A stretch of DNA of 64,000 nt from Pseudomonas sp. GTDB lineage: Bacteria; Pseudomonadota; Gammaproteobacteria; Pseudomonadales; Pseudomonadaceae. The notes below the pieces were generated by a model. It was not told the DNA's origin. It ran no database searches and saw only the letters and a program-made list of their open reading frames with translations. The stretch is taken from the NCBI RefSeq assembly GCF_030698175.1, contig NZ_JAUYNT010000025.1, positions 105,712-169,711 of the forward strand, given 5' to 3'. The position numbers and the translations under genes were made by a program. This document shows, piece after piece, positions 27,382 through 36,688 of this stretch. Every line of letters begins with the position of its first letter. Within the stretch, counting starts at the first letter, position 1.

Positions 27382-28617
27382 TTAGCTGCGCGGCTTGCCG
27401 GGCGGGTTTTGCAGGGCCAGGCGCGGGGCGTTGTTGGCGGCCAGTTCGTCGCGTTCGCGGGCCAGGGCAGTCAGGGTGCTGGCATCGGCCATCTCGACCG
27501 CCTGGGGTTCTACCGGCATACCGGGGCGGGCATGTTGCAGGCCATTGACGACGATCTGCTCGCCAGCCTTGAGGCCGCTGCGCACGATGCGCAGCCCAGC
27601 CAGTTTCGGCCCCAGCTCCACCGCGCGGTAACTGACCTTGGCGTCGCCATCCAGTACCAGCACGAACTTCTTGCCCAGGTCGGTGCCGACCGCCAGGTCC
27701 TTGATCAGCACCGCATCGTAGGTGCCGCTGCCGACCAGTTTCAGCCGCGCATAGAGGCCCGGCGTGAAGCGCCCGTCCTGGTTGGCGAAGACGGCCCGGG
27801 CGCGGATGGTGCCGGTTTTCGGGTCCAGCTGATTGTCGACAAAGTCCATCCGACCCCGATGCGGGTAACCCTCTTCGTCGGCCAGGCCGAGGTACACCGG
27901 GCTGCTGTCGCCCCGTGCACCCTGGCGGGCCAACTCGGTGTATTTGAGGAACACCCGCTCATCGGCATCGAAGTAGGCATACAGCTGCTCGGTGGACACC
28001 AGAGTGGTCAGCAGGCTGTCGCCGGCATTCACCAGGTTGCCGGCGGTAATCAGCGCACGGCTGACGCGGCCATCGATGGGCGCGCGCACCTGGGTGAAGC
28101 TCAGGTTCAGCCGCGCCGCTTGCAGCTGCGCCTGGGCGGCAGCGAGCATGGCTTTGGCTTCCAGTTCGGCGCTGCTGCGGGCATCGGCCAGCTCCGCCGA
28201 GATCGCATTGCTGGCCCGCAGCCGTTCGCCACGGCGCGCCTCATTATTGCTGCGCTGCAGGCTGGCACGGGTTTGCGCCACTAAGGCTTCGAGGTGATTG
28301 ACCTCGGCCTCGAAGGGGCGCGGGTCGATCTGGAATAACAAATCGCCTTTTTTAACCAGCGCCCCTTCGTGGAAGGCCACCTGGTCGATATAGCCCGAGA
28401 CCCGTGGCCGGATCTGCACCGATTCCGGCGCTTCGAGGCGGCCGGTCAGCTCGTCCCACTCGTTCACCGGTTGCTGCAGCACCTGGGCGACACTGACTTT
28501 TGGCGCGGGAGGCGCGGCGGCGGGAGCGCTTTTGCCGCAGGCGCTGAGCAGCAGCAAGGCGGCGAAGGTCAGGGCGTAGCGATAGTCGGCTGACTGTGGG
28601 TTGGATAATCCGTGCAT
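27382..28617 (-). CDS. mexE: RND periplasmic adaptor MexE
   Basis: Lipobox LLLLSAC; VNEWDELTGRLEAPESVQIRPRVSGYIDQVAFHEGALVKKGDLLFQIDPRPFEAEV. Confidence 0.9.
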   Translation of the reverse strand: MHGLSNPQSADYRYALTFAALLLLSACGKSAPAAAPPAPKVSVAQVLQQPVNEWDELTGRLEAPESVQIRPRVSGYIDQVAFHEGALVKKGDLLFQIDPRPFEAEVNHLEALVAQTRASLQRSNNEARRGERLRASNAISAELADARSSAELEAKAMLAAAQAQLQAARLNLSFTQVRAPIDGRVSRALITAGNLVNAGDSLLTTLVSTEQLYAYFDADERVFLKYTELARQGARGDSSPVYLGLADEEGYPHRGRMDFVDNQLDPKTGTIRARAVFANQDGRFTPGLYARLKLVGSGTYDAVLIKDLAVGTDLGKKFVLVLDGDAKVSYRAVELGPKLAGLRIVRSGLKAGEQIVVNGLQHARPGMPVEPQAVEMADASTLTALARERDELAANNAPRLALQNPPGKPRS

Positions 28618-28757
28618 GGTGCGCTCCAGCAGTTGGCAGTTTCTGATGCTGCGCAGTCTGCTGCTGGCCCAGGCGGGGGGCGAATCGAACGCCGTAAAGG
28701 TCACTATCAGTGAAAATGATGGGCAGCCGAGTTTCCTTGATACTGGCTGTGGCCGCT

Positions 28758-29675
28758 CTAGGTCAGGCTGTCTGGGTCGCCGACAAACATCTGGATGCGC
28801 GCCCGTAGCCAGCGTTCGGCGGGGTCGTTGTCTTGGGCGCCGCGCCAGGCCATCGACAGTTCATAGGTGTGGCTTGATATGGGTACGTCTTCGGCGCGTA
28901 AACCTCCGGCGGCGGTCAGGGCGGCGGCGGTGTAGTCCGGCACTATGGCCAGCAGATCGGTGCCGGCCAGCAGGGTGCCCAGGCCATTGAACTGCGGCAC
29001 GGCCAGCACCACTTTGCGGGTGCGGCTGATTTTGGCCAGTTCGTCATCGATAAAACCATTCAGGTCGCCGGCGAACGACACCAGGGCATGGGGCCTGGCG
29101 CAAAAGTCATCCAGGCTCAGGCGACCGGGCACTGTGTCGGCGCGCAGCAGCTTGGCCTGGCTGCGCCGCAGGGTCTTGCGCTTGGCATTGGCGGGCAGCT
29201 CTTCGGTGTAACAGACGCCGACCGAGATTTCCCCGGAGGCCAGCAAGCTGGGAATCAACAGGTAGTTGGCGCGGCGCACCACCAGCACCACGTGCGGCGC
29301 CTCGGCGCGCAAGCGGCGCAGTAAATGCGGCAGCAGGGCGAACTCGACGTCATCGGACAAACCGATGCGAAACACCGTGGTGCTGGTGGCCGGATTGAAC
29401 TCGGCGGCGCGGCTGATGGCGGTGGAGATCGAGTCCAGCGCCGGGGTTAGCAGGGCGAAGATTTCCAGCGCCCTTGGGGTCGGCTCCATGCTGCGCCCGG
29501 TACGCACGAACAGTGGATCATCAAATAACGCGCGCAAACGGGCCAAGGCGGCGCTGATCGCCGGCTGGCCGAGAAACAGTTTCTCGGCCGCGCGGGTGAC
29601 GCTGCGTTCATGGATCAGGGTTTCGAAGACGATCAGTAAATTCAGATCGACCCGGCGCAAATCGTTGCGGTTCAT
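28758..29675 (-). CDS. mexT: LysR-family activator MexT
   Basis: MNRNDLRRVDLNLLIVFETLIHERSVTRAAEKLFLGQPAISAALARLRALFDDPLFVRTGRSMEPTPRALEIF; divergent from mexS. Confidence 0.9.
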   Translation of the reverse strand: MNRNDLRRVDLNLLIVFETLIHERSVTRAAEKLFLGQPAISAALARLRALFDDPLFVRTGRSMEPTPRALEIFALLTPALDSISTAISRAAEFNPATSTTVFRIGLSDDVEFALLPHLLRRLRAEAPHVVLVVRRANYLLIPSLLASGEISVGVCYTEELPANAKRKTLRRSQAKLLRADTVPGRLSLDDFCARPHALVSFAGDLNGFIDDELAKISRTRKVVLAVPQFNGLGTLLAGTDLLAIVPDYTAAALTAAGGLRAEDVPISSHTYELSMAWRGAQDNDPAERWLRARIQMFVGDPDSLT

Positions 29676-29855
29676 GGAGATCCTTCTGCGAGACAGCTTG
29701 CTAGGCTGCCGACCGCCAAGGCGCGCGTCAAGCCAGGCTTATCCAAGTCGACGTATCATTGTGATTTATACGGACTATCGATGCGCGCGGGTGGTGTTGC
29801 CGGGCAAGCCTCGATAAAGTCCCAACCATACGCAATCAACCGAGTGAGGCTGGTG

Positions 29856-30875
29856 ATGTCCCGTGTGATTCGCTTTCACCAATTTGGCGCCGCCGAGGTG
29901 CTGTGCTGCGAACAAGTGCCGACCCCAGAACCTGGGCCCGGTGAAGTGCTGGTGCGCGTGCAAGCGGTCGGGGTCAGTTGGAAAGACGTGCTCTGGCGGC
30001 AAAACCTGGCGCCCGAACAGGCGCAGTTACCGGCCGGTATCGGCTGGGAACTGGCCGGCGAAGTGCTCGCCGCCGGCGCCGATATGGCCGAGTTTGCCAT
30101 CGGCAGCAAGGTCGCCAGCTTCCCGGCACACACCCCCAATAGGTATCCGACCTATGGCGATTTAGTGCTGATGCCGCGTGCGGCCTTGACCCTGTACCCG
30201 GATAACCTCAGTGCCATCGAAGCCAGCGTGCATTACACGCCGCTGCTGATCGCCTACTTCGCGCTGGTCAGTTTGGGCCGTTTAAAGCCTGGCCAGCATG
30301 TGCTGATCACCGAGGCCAGCCACTGCTTTGCGCCGCAAATCGTCCAGCTGGCCAAGGCCCTGGGCGCGCACGTGATTGTCTCGACCAGTTCGGCTGAACA
30401 CCGGGAGTTTTTGCGCAGCCTGGGCGCCGATCAGGTGGTGGTCACCGAAGAGCAAGACCTGGTGCTGGCAATTGAAAAGTACACGCAAGGTAAAGGCGCC
30501 GAGATTGTTCTGGATGCCTGTGGCGGCCAGCAGATGAGCCTGCTGGGCGATCTGGCGGCAACCCGCGGCAAGCTGATTCTGTACGGCCTGAATGGCGGCA
30601 ACGAGACGGCCTTCCCGGCCTGTGCCGCGTTCAAGAAACACCTGCAGTTCTATCGCCATTGTCTGTTGGACTTTACCGGTCACCCGGAAATGGGCATCGA
30701 GGCCGACCCGCAAGCGGTGCAACAAGCCTTGCAGGAAATCAATCGGCTGACCCGCGAGGGGCTGCTGAAGCCGCCGATTGACCGGGTGTTTGAGTTCGAC
30801 CAGGTGGTGGCGGCGCACCAGTACATGGAAACCTGCCCGGCGCGCGGGCGGGTGGTGTTGCGGGTGGCGGATTAA
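29856..30875 (+). CDS. mexS: Zinc-type oxidoreductase MexS
   Basis: MSRVIRFHQFGAAEVLCCEQVPTPEPGPGEVLVRVQAVGVSWKDVLWRQNLAPEQAQLPAGIGWELAGEV. Confidence 0.9.
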   Translation: MSRVIRFHQFGAAEVLCCEQVPTPEPGPGEVLVRVQAVGVSWKDVLWRQNLAPEQAQLPAGIGWELAGEVLAAGADMAEFAIGSKVASFPAHTPNRYPTYGDLVLMPRAALTLYPDNLSAIEASVHYTPLLIAYFALVSLGRLKPGQHVLITEASHCFAPQIVQLAKALGAHVIVSTSSAEHREFLRSLGADQVVVTEEQDLVLAIEKYTQGKGAEIVLDACGGQQMSLLGDLAATRGKLILYGLNGGNETAFPACAAFKKHLQFYRHCLLDFTGHPEMGIEADPQAVQQALQEINRLTREGLLKPPIDRVFEFDQVVAAHQYMETCPARGRVVLRVAD

Positions 30876-30893
30876 GCACGGCGAACCGCGGGT

Positions 30894-31721
30894 TTAAGGC
30901 ACCAGCGGCAATTCGCGCTTGTGTTGGCTGTTGTCGTAGGTGCGCACGATGATGGCGTAGGCCTCTGCGCCGACATCCTGGCCATGCAAGAAGGCGTCGA
31001 TCTGCGCGTAGCTGACTCCGTGGGATTCTTCGTCGGGCTTGCCGGGGCGCAGCTCTTCCAGGTCCGCCGTCGGTACCTTGAACACCAGAGTCTCGGGCGC
31101 GCCTAGCTGCTGGGCTATGGCCCGCACTTGGCCTTTGACCAAACCGCTCAGCGGCGCCAGGTCGCAGGCGCCGTCACCGAACTTGGTAAAGAAGCCCATC
31201 ACCGCCTCGGCGGCGTGGTCGGTGCCGATCACCAGGCCATTGTTGGCGTTGGCGATGGTGAACTGCGCCACCATGCGAATCCGCGCCTTGATATTACCCA
31301 CCACAAAATCGCGGCGTGCGGCGCTCAACGACTCTAGGTCGCTGACGGCGCTGGTCATGCCGAGCACGCTGGCGGCGATATTCACCGTGTCTTCAAGATC
31401 GGCGTGGATGAACTGCAGGGAGGCCTGGGCGTCGTCCTCGTCGTGCTGAGTGTTATGGGGCAGGCGCACGGCGATAAAGCGGTAGTCCGCATCGCCGGTC
31501 TCGGCGCGTAACTCTTCGACGCTCAGTTGCGCCAGGCGTCCGGCAGTCAGCGAGTCGACCCCGCCGCTGATGCCCAGCACCAGCACTTTCAGCCCGGCAT
31601 TACGCAGGCAGTTTTTGATAAAGCTTTTGCGGCGCTGGATTTCTGCCAGTACGGCGGCCTCGTCGGCGAAGGGCGGCACTACGCTCAGGGCAGCGGCGAT
31701 TTCGGCTTGGCGATTGGTCAT
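30894..31721 (-). CDS. nadE: Ammonia-dependent NAD+ synthetase
   Basis: 275 aa; [20 protein letters not shown]-loop. Confidence 0.95.
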   Translation of the reverse strand: MTNRQAEIAAALSVVPPFADEAAVLAEIQRRKSFIKNCLRNAGLKVLVLGISGGVDSLTAGRLAQLSVEELRAETGDADYRFIAVRLPHNTQHDEDDAQASLQFIHADLEDTVNIAASVLGMTSAVSDLESLSAARRDFVVGNIKARIRMVAQFTIANANNGLVIGTDHAAEAVMGFFTKFGDGACDLAPLSGLVKGQVRAIAQQLGAPETLVFKVPTADLEELRPGKPDEESHGVSYAQIDAFLHGQDVGAEAYAIIVRTYDNSQHKRELPLVP

Positions 31722-31910
31722 GGCGGAGTCCTCAGTTGGCGGCGTGGTCGAGAAATAGGACGGGCGGTGGATAATTGCCGGTGGTAGGCGCTAAAGCTTA
31801 CGTTGAACTGCCGCATAACTGCTAGAACTGCGCCGGGCCTTTTCCGCCGTTGGCCACTGCTCTAAGCTGGCGGGCCGTTTGATCTGTTTATTTATCGACA
31901 AGGTTGGCCT

Positions 31911-32141
31911 GTGAACGCAAAAAATCCACTGCATGGGGTCACCCTCGAAGGGCTGCTGAAAGAATTGGTGGCGCATTACGGTTGGGAAGACTTGGGCCAG
32001 CGCATCGATATCCGCTGCTTCAATCACGACCCCAATATCAAATCGAGCCTGATCTTCTTGCGCAAAACCCCGTGGGCCCGGGATCGTGTCGAGGCGTTGT
32101 TTGTGCAGATGCGTAAAGCTCAGGCCAACAAGTCGCAATAG
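31911..32141 (+). CDS. VF530 family DNA-binding-like protein
   Basis: [57 protein letters not shown]. Confidence 0.88.
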   Translation: MNAKNPLHGVTLEGLLKELVAHYGWEDLGQRIDIRCFNHDPNIKSSLIFLRKTPWARDRVEALFVQMRKAQANKSQ

Positions 32142-32188
32142 ACCAGCCCGGCGCAGCAAGGGCGTTGCAGTAACAGCAAGGAGGTAGC

Positions 32189-32596
32189 ATGCAGGTCGCA
32201 ATATCCATGCAGGACCAGCTCGACACGGCAGAAGTGCTGGCGCTTTATCAGGCCAACGCTTGGTCGTCAGCCGAGAAGCCGAATGAGCTACTGGCGGCTT
32301 TGCGTAACTCGCACAGCCTGGTGACCGCGCGTATGGACGGCAAACTGGTCGGTTTGGGCAACGCTATTTCGGATGGCCATCTGGTGGTCTATTTCCCGCA
32401 TATGCTGGTGCACCCGAGCGCGCAAGGCCAAGGCATCGGCCGGCAGATGATGGCCGCGCTGCTGCAGCGTTATGCAGGGTTTCATCAGCAAATGCTGACT
32501 GCCGATGGTCAGGCCATTGAGTTTTATCAGGCGCTGGGCTTTGTGCGCGCGGGGCAAACGGCGCCGATGTGGATCTACGCCGGCACCGAGCATTGA
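32189..32596 (+). CDS. GNAT family N-acetyltransferase
   Basis: PHMLVHPSAQGQGIGRQMMAALLQRY acetyl-CoA binding motif. Confidence 0.87.
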   Translation: MQVAISMQDQLDTAEVLALYQANAWSSAEKPNELLAALRNSHSLVTARMDGKLVGLGNAISDGHLVVYFPHMLVHPSAQGQGIGRQMMAALLQRYAGFHQQMLTADGQAIEFYQALGFVRAGQTAPMWIYAGTEH

Positions 32597-32614
32597 TCCA
32601 GCAGCATTTATTTA

Positions 32615-32733
32615 GGCTATGTACCAGTTACGTGTTGCACACAGCTTTTGCATGGTGGGTTACGCTGCGCCCGGCTTGCGCGGTGATGCAAACAACCACC
32701 GTCCGCGCCGCTAACCCACCCTACGAATTACCG
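32615..32733 (+). mobile_element. Truncated MITE-like element with IS1595-type terminus
   Basis: GGCTATGTACCAGTTACGTGTTGCACACAGC at left end; 84 bp core nearly identical to 21998-22081; right end missing. Confidence 0.65.
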
Positions 32734-32742
32734 TGCTGCGCC

Positions 32743-33048
32743 TCAGCGTTGCTCGGCTGGTAGCTGTTGCAGCGCAGCGGCAAACAAGGCATGAGCGGTC
32801 AGATCCACCGGCCGATATTTGACCTGGCTACTGGCAGGATACTGGCCGAGGTAATTGTCGCCCCTGTGGTTGTGCGCCGGGCGGATCGGTCGTGGGGCAA
32901 AGCCGCCGCCACAGTTGGGGCAAACATTGCTCAGTAGCTCAACGCAGGTCGCGCAAAAGGTGCATTCGAAGGAGCAGATGCGCGCCTCCAGCGACTGGGC
33001 GGGCAGGGCGGTGTTGCAGTGCTCGCATGAGGGGCGAAGTTCCAGCAT
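32743..33048 (-). CDS. DUF1272 zinc-ribbon-like protein
   Basis: MLELRPSCEHCNTALPAQSLEARICSFECTFCATCVELLSNVCPNCGGGF. Confidence 0.88.
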   Translation of the reverse strand: MLELRPSCEHCNTALPAQSLEARICSFECTFCATCVELLSNVCPNCGGGFAPRPIRPAHNHRGDNYLGQYPASSQVKYRPVDLTAHALFAAALQQLPAEQR

Positions 33049-33077
33049 GGCGACTCTCCTAGTTAAGTGTTCAATAA

Positions 33078-33779
33078 CTATTCAGGGCTGAATAGCTCGC
33101 GGGCTTTGCTGGTCAGCACGGCAACGCCGGCATCGATAAGCGGCCCCATCAGCTCGGCGGCTTTGCTCATCAATGCCTCGCCACTGTCGGCCGCCAGCTT
33201 GTGGGCGAGCTTTTTCAGGGTGGCTTTCAGCACGCCGTTGAAGGAGGTGTCGGGCGCGCCGGCGGCGATCAGCGCGGCCTTGACCTGGCGGATCTCATCG
33301 GCGCTAAGCAGCGCCTCGATCAGCGCGCAAATGGCCTCGAGCCCGAGCTTGATCAAACTCGGTGAAAACGAGCCGTCGGAGACGTAACCAAGTTGTTGCA
33401 CCTTGGCGCGCAGGTGTTCGGCCACCAGCGGGTTATCCACCTCCAGCACAAACAGTTCGCCGTCTTTCTGTAGCAACGGGCGCTTGAGCAGGGTCTTCAC
33501 CTTGAGGTCGAGATCGGCGCTGGACGACTGGCGCAGCTCACGGTTGTAGATCAGGCCACGGGCCTTGGCGCGGCTCACGCGCAGCTTGGAGACCAGCTCA
33601 TAGACCTGAGGTTCGGCGTTGATGGCACCCAGTTGGCCGAGGGCATTGAGCATCATCAGCTCCACCTCGGTTTTCGGCAGCGCGCCGAAAGCCGGGTTCA
33701 GGTACTGGCTGAGCAGTTGCGCCAGGACGGTTTTTACCTGGGTTTCAGTGGCGTCATTAACGATCTGGGTGATATCCAT
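33078..33779 (-). CDS. Hypothetical helical protein
   Basis: 233 aa ORF, good RBS context; no recognised family. Confidence 0.65.
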   Translation of the reverse strand: MDITQIVNDATETQVKTVLAQLLSQYLNPAFGALPKTEVELMMLNALGQLGAINAEPQVYELVSKLRVSRAKARGLIYNRELRQSSSADLDLKVKTLLKRPLLQKDGELFVLEVDNPLVAEHLRAKVQQLGYVSDGSFSPSLIKLGLEAICALIEALLSADEIRQVKAALIAAGAPDTSFNGVLKATLKKLAHKLAADSGEALMSKAAELMGPLIDAGVAVLTSKARELFSPE

Positions 33780-34335
33780 TGCCGCTCGTCCCTGTGGATT
33801 GATGGCCCATGCTGCCGATTTTGCGCAGCATCAGCAAGGCGCAAGTCAGCGCCAGAGCCGGCTGCCAGACCCAGAATAATTCCGACTGCAGCACCGCCAC
33901 GCCCCGTGGGCTAAGCAGCCGTTGCAAGGTCAGGGGCGATACCTCAATCACCTGCCAGGGCATAAACAATCGCTCGCCCGACCAGGGCCACCACAGCGCT
34001 ACACCCAAGCCACCGTTGGTGAACATATCGAGCAAACCATGGGAGGCGCCGGCCAGGCTGATAAAGGCCAACGCTAGCCAGCGCGAACTGCGCAACTGCG
34101 GCGCCGCGAGCAGCGCCAACAAGCCTACTGCCAGGGCAAACAACAGCGAGTGGCTGATGCCGCGATGACCAAAATCATCCGCATAGGGGATGTGCAGCAA
34201 AAAGGCGATAACGTCCAGATCCGGCAGCATCGCCGCCAGCACCCCGGCTAACAGCAAGCGCGGCGGCAGCAGACGGCTGCCCAAGCCAAGGCCTAGGGCC
34301 AGCGGAACGGCGGCGTGAGTGAGTATGGTGGGCAT
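33757..34335 (-). CDS. Metal-dependent hydrolase, YdjM-like membrane protein
   Basis: MPTILTHAAVPLALGLGLG...HRGISHSLLFALAVG...SHGLLDMFTNGG. Confidence 0.85.
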   Translation of the reverse strand: MPTILTHAAVPLALGLGLGSRLLPPRLLLAGVLAAMLPDLDVIAFLLHIPYADDFGHRGISHSLLFALAVGLLALLAAPQLRSSRWLALAFISLAGASHGLLDMFTNGGLGVALWWPWSGERLFMPWQVIEVSPLTLQRLLSPRGVAVLQSELFWVWQPALALTCALLMLRKIGSMGHQSTGTSGNGYHPDR

Positions 34336-34346
34336 TGGGATTAGCT

Positions 34347-34793
34347 CTAAGGTTGGGCGTGGCCGGTGGTTACTTGATTGATAAAGTTTTGCCACACCGG
34401 ATTGGGGCTCCACACCTCGCGCATCGGCAGGCTGGCAGCGTCCTCGGTCTCGCTCAAGATCAGCTTGCGATAGAGGTAAACAAACGCCGAGGCGCGCATA
34501 TTTTTCGCGCAATGCAGCCACAGCTTGCGCCCGGCGAAGGCCTGCAGCACGCCGACAAACTGCATAAATTGCGCGGGGTCGGGCTGCAACCAGTCCACCG
34601 GGATTTGCACATAAGCCAGGCCCTGGGCGGCGACCAATTCCGCCTCGCCGGGCAAGGCATTGGAGGAGTTCGGTGGCGCCAGATTGATCACCGCGCTAAT
34701 CCCCAGCGCCGGCAGTTGCTGGATGTCGGCCGGCGACAGTTGCCCTGACGACCAGAGCCATTCGAATACTTGATGGGTGTTTTCCGCGTCCAT
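34347..34793 (-). CDS. Protein tyrosine phosphatase-like / beta-lactamase hydrolase-like protein
   Basis: HCAKNMRAS phosphatase-type loop; GISAVINLAPP. Confidence 0.75.
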   Translation of the reverse strand: MDAENTHQVFEWLWSSGQLSPADIQQLPALGISAVINLAPPNSSNALPGEAELVAAQGLAYVQIPVDWLQPDPAQFMQFVGVLQAFAGRKLWLHCAKNMRASAFVYLYRKLILSETEDAASLPMREVWSPNPVWQNFINQVTTGHAQP

Positions 34794-34833
34794 ATTCTCT
34801 CTGCCAATAAGTTGAGGATAAACGAGGTGATTT

Positions 34834-35160
34834 TTATTCCTGGGTGATCATGTGTTCTTGCTGCCACTGATGCAGCTCTTCGGCAATAAAGTGCTTCACC
34901 AAGTCGCTGTAAAGTTTTTCAATAACATCGGGATTTAATTGTTCCTCGGCGGCCCATTCGCGGCGTTGTTGCAGCATGGCGGTAAAACGCTCGGGGGCGC
35001 GCACGGCGGTTGCCGAGGTCTTAAATTTTGCGGCGGCTTGCACGTATTTAAAGCGTTGTCCGAGCAAGGCAATCACAGCGCGATCGAGACGGTCGATTTC
35101 GGCGCGAATCTCGCTCATGTCGCTGCAGTCGCCGGGTTTTTTGTGCTGTTCAATGTCCAT
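34834..35160 (-). CDS. Isochorismate lyase / chorismate mutase type II (PchB-like)
   Basis: KPGDCSDMSEIRAEIDRLDRAVIALLGQRFKYVQAAAKFKTSATAVRAPERFTAMLQQRREWA. Confidence 0.82.
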   Translation of the reverse strand: MDIEQHKKPGDCSDMSEIRAEIDRLDRAVIALLGQRFKYVQAAAKFKTSATAVRAPERFTAMLQQRREWAAEEQLNPDVIEKLYSDLVKHFIAEELHQWQQEHMITQE

Positions 35161-35349
35161 TTGCAGTTCCTTTAGCTCCAGGGGTAAAGCCTTGCTGGCG
35201 ATGGCTCAGGCGGCGACGCAGCAAGTCCGGCGAAACTACGCAGTTGCGTTTAGCCTGTCCAGCCGTCGGCCTAGGCCTGTGCGCTGGCAATGGTTAGGCT
35301 GTGTAGATGACGCATCCGGCGTGCTGATCAGGAGTGACTATGTATAGGC

Positions 35350-35775
35350 GTGTGTATGTATATCGGTGAAGTGGCCAAGCTGGCAGGCGCATCGGTCAAG
35401 GCGATTCGTCATTATGAGGCGCTGGGGTTGCTCGGACAGGTGCAGCGGGCGGGGGCGTATCGGGTCTATGGGGCGGATGAACTGTTGTTGATTCAGCTGA
35501 TCAAGCAGGCGCAAGGCTTGGGATTTCGCCTGGCGGAGCTTTGCGCGGTATTGGCCGGGCGCGGCGCTGAACCGGACTGGCTGGCGCTGGCCGCAGCGAT
35601 TGCCGACAAGCGCCTCAGCGTCCGGGCCGAGATAGCCCGACTGCAAGCATTGGACCTGCGTCTGGGCCAGGTCGAGGTTGAAATTCGCAGTTGTTTAGCC
35701 GGCGCCGAGCTGCCGGCAACAGACTTTGTGCCCTGCGAGCTGGCGCCTGACAATCGACTAGCAAGGCTTGCTTGA
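35350..35775 (+). CDS. MerR-family transcriptional regulator
   Basis: MYIGEVAKLAGASVKAIRHYEALGLLGQVQRAGAYRVYGADELLLI. Confidence 0.9.
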   Translation: MCMYIGEVAKLAGASVKAIRHYEALGLLGQVQRAGAYRVYGADELLLIQLIKQAQGLGFRLAELCAVLAGRGAEPDWLALAAAIADKRLSVRAEIARLQALDLRLGQVEVEIRSCLAGAELPATDFVPCELAPDNRLARLA

Positions 35776-35830
35776 CTCTGCCACTAAGGGCAGACCTTAA
35801 GCTGCGCACTTCGGTTCTGGAGTGGGCAAC

Positions 35831-36409
35831 ATGGCTAAGCGAATTTTGGTGATTTTGGCGCATCCGGCGAGCGCCAGTTATTGCGGTGCGCTCAGCGCGG
35901 CCTATGTCGCAGCCGCCAGCGCGGCCGGCCATGAGGTGCGCTTGCTGCGTTTAGGCGAGCTGGCATTCGACCCGGTTTTGCACGCGGGTTATCAGCGCAT
36001 TCAGGCCCTGGAACCGGACTTGCTGGCGGCGCAGGCGGCAATCAGTTGGGCCGAGCATCTGTGCTTGGTGTTCCCGATTTGGTGGGGCGGGGTGCCGGCA
36101 CTCTTAAAAGGCTTTCTCGATCGGCTGTTTTTGCCCGGCTTTGCCTTTAAGTACCGCGCCGGTGCGGCCTTCCCGGACCAACTGCTAAGTGGGCGCACCG
36201 CCCATCTGTTGGTGCCGATGGACACCCCGCCTTGGTATTTCAAATGGGTCTACCGCATGCCAGCGATCCATCAGCTGGAAAAAACTACCCTGGCCTTTTG
36301 CGGCATCAAACCGCTAAAGACGCTAATGTTTGGCCCGCTGATCAGCTCCAGCCTGGCGCAACGCCAGGCCTGGTTGAGCAAGGCCGGCGCCCTGGCGGCG
36401 CGGGTCTAA
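35831..36409 (+). CDS. NAD(P)H oxidoreductase, flavodoxin-like fold
   Basis: ILVILAHPASASYCGALSAAYVAAA...FPIWWGGVPALLKGFLDRLFLPGFAFKY. Confidence 0.9.
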   Translation: MAKRILVILAHPASASYCGALSAAYVAAASAAGHEVRLLRLGELAFDPVLHAGYQRIQALEPDLLAAQAAISWAEHLCLVFPIWWGGVPALLKGFLDRLFLPGFAFKYRAGAAFPDQLLSGRTAHLLVPMDTPPWYFKWVYRMPAIHQLEKTTLAFCGIKPLKTLMFGPLISSSLAQRQAWLSKAGALAARV

Positions 36410-36688
36410 ACCAAATCGCGAGTTGGCCCTTGGCTGCTGAACGGTTAAGCGGCAGTTTGTCGCACCGTCGTGGCAATAAATCGTTACGCAGCCAATGCCT
36501 GTCGCGGTGCCGTCGGGCCGTCGGCTTTGGCTTGTAAGCTAAAGCTGCCACTGCTTGGGATTGCCATCGCCGGCCTTGGCGGTCTCGGCCCTTGTTGCGC
36601 GACCGCTGCTCGGCTGTGATGGAGCGATAGTGACTTGGCACCTGGCATCTGCAGGCGGCCGGACTTGGGCTCAACATCAGGGGGCAGG

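Noticed and set aside
28618-29856. MexT nod-box near mexE or between mexT and mexS
   Set aside because: I looked for ATCA-N5-GTCGAT-N4-ACYAT by eye and found only partial matches (e.g. ATCCAAGTCGACGTATCAT ~29741), not enough to annotate.
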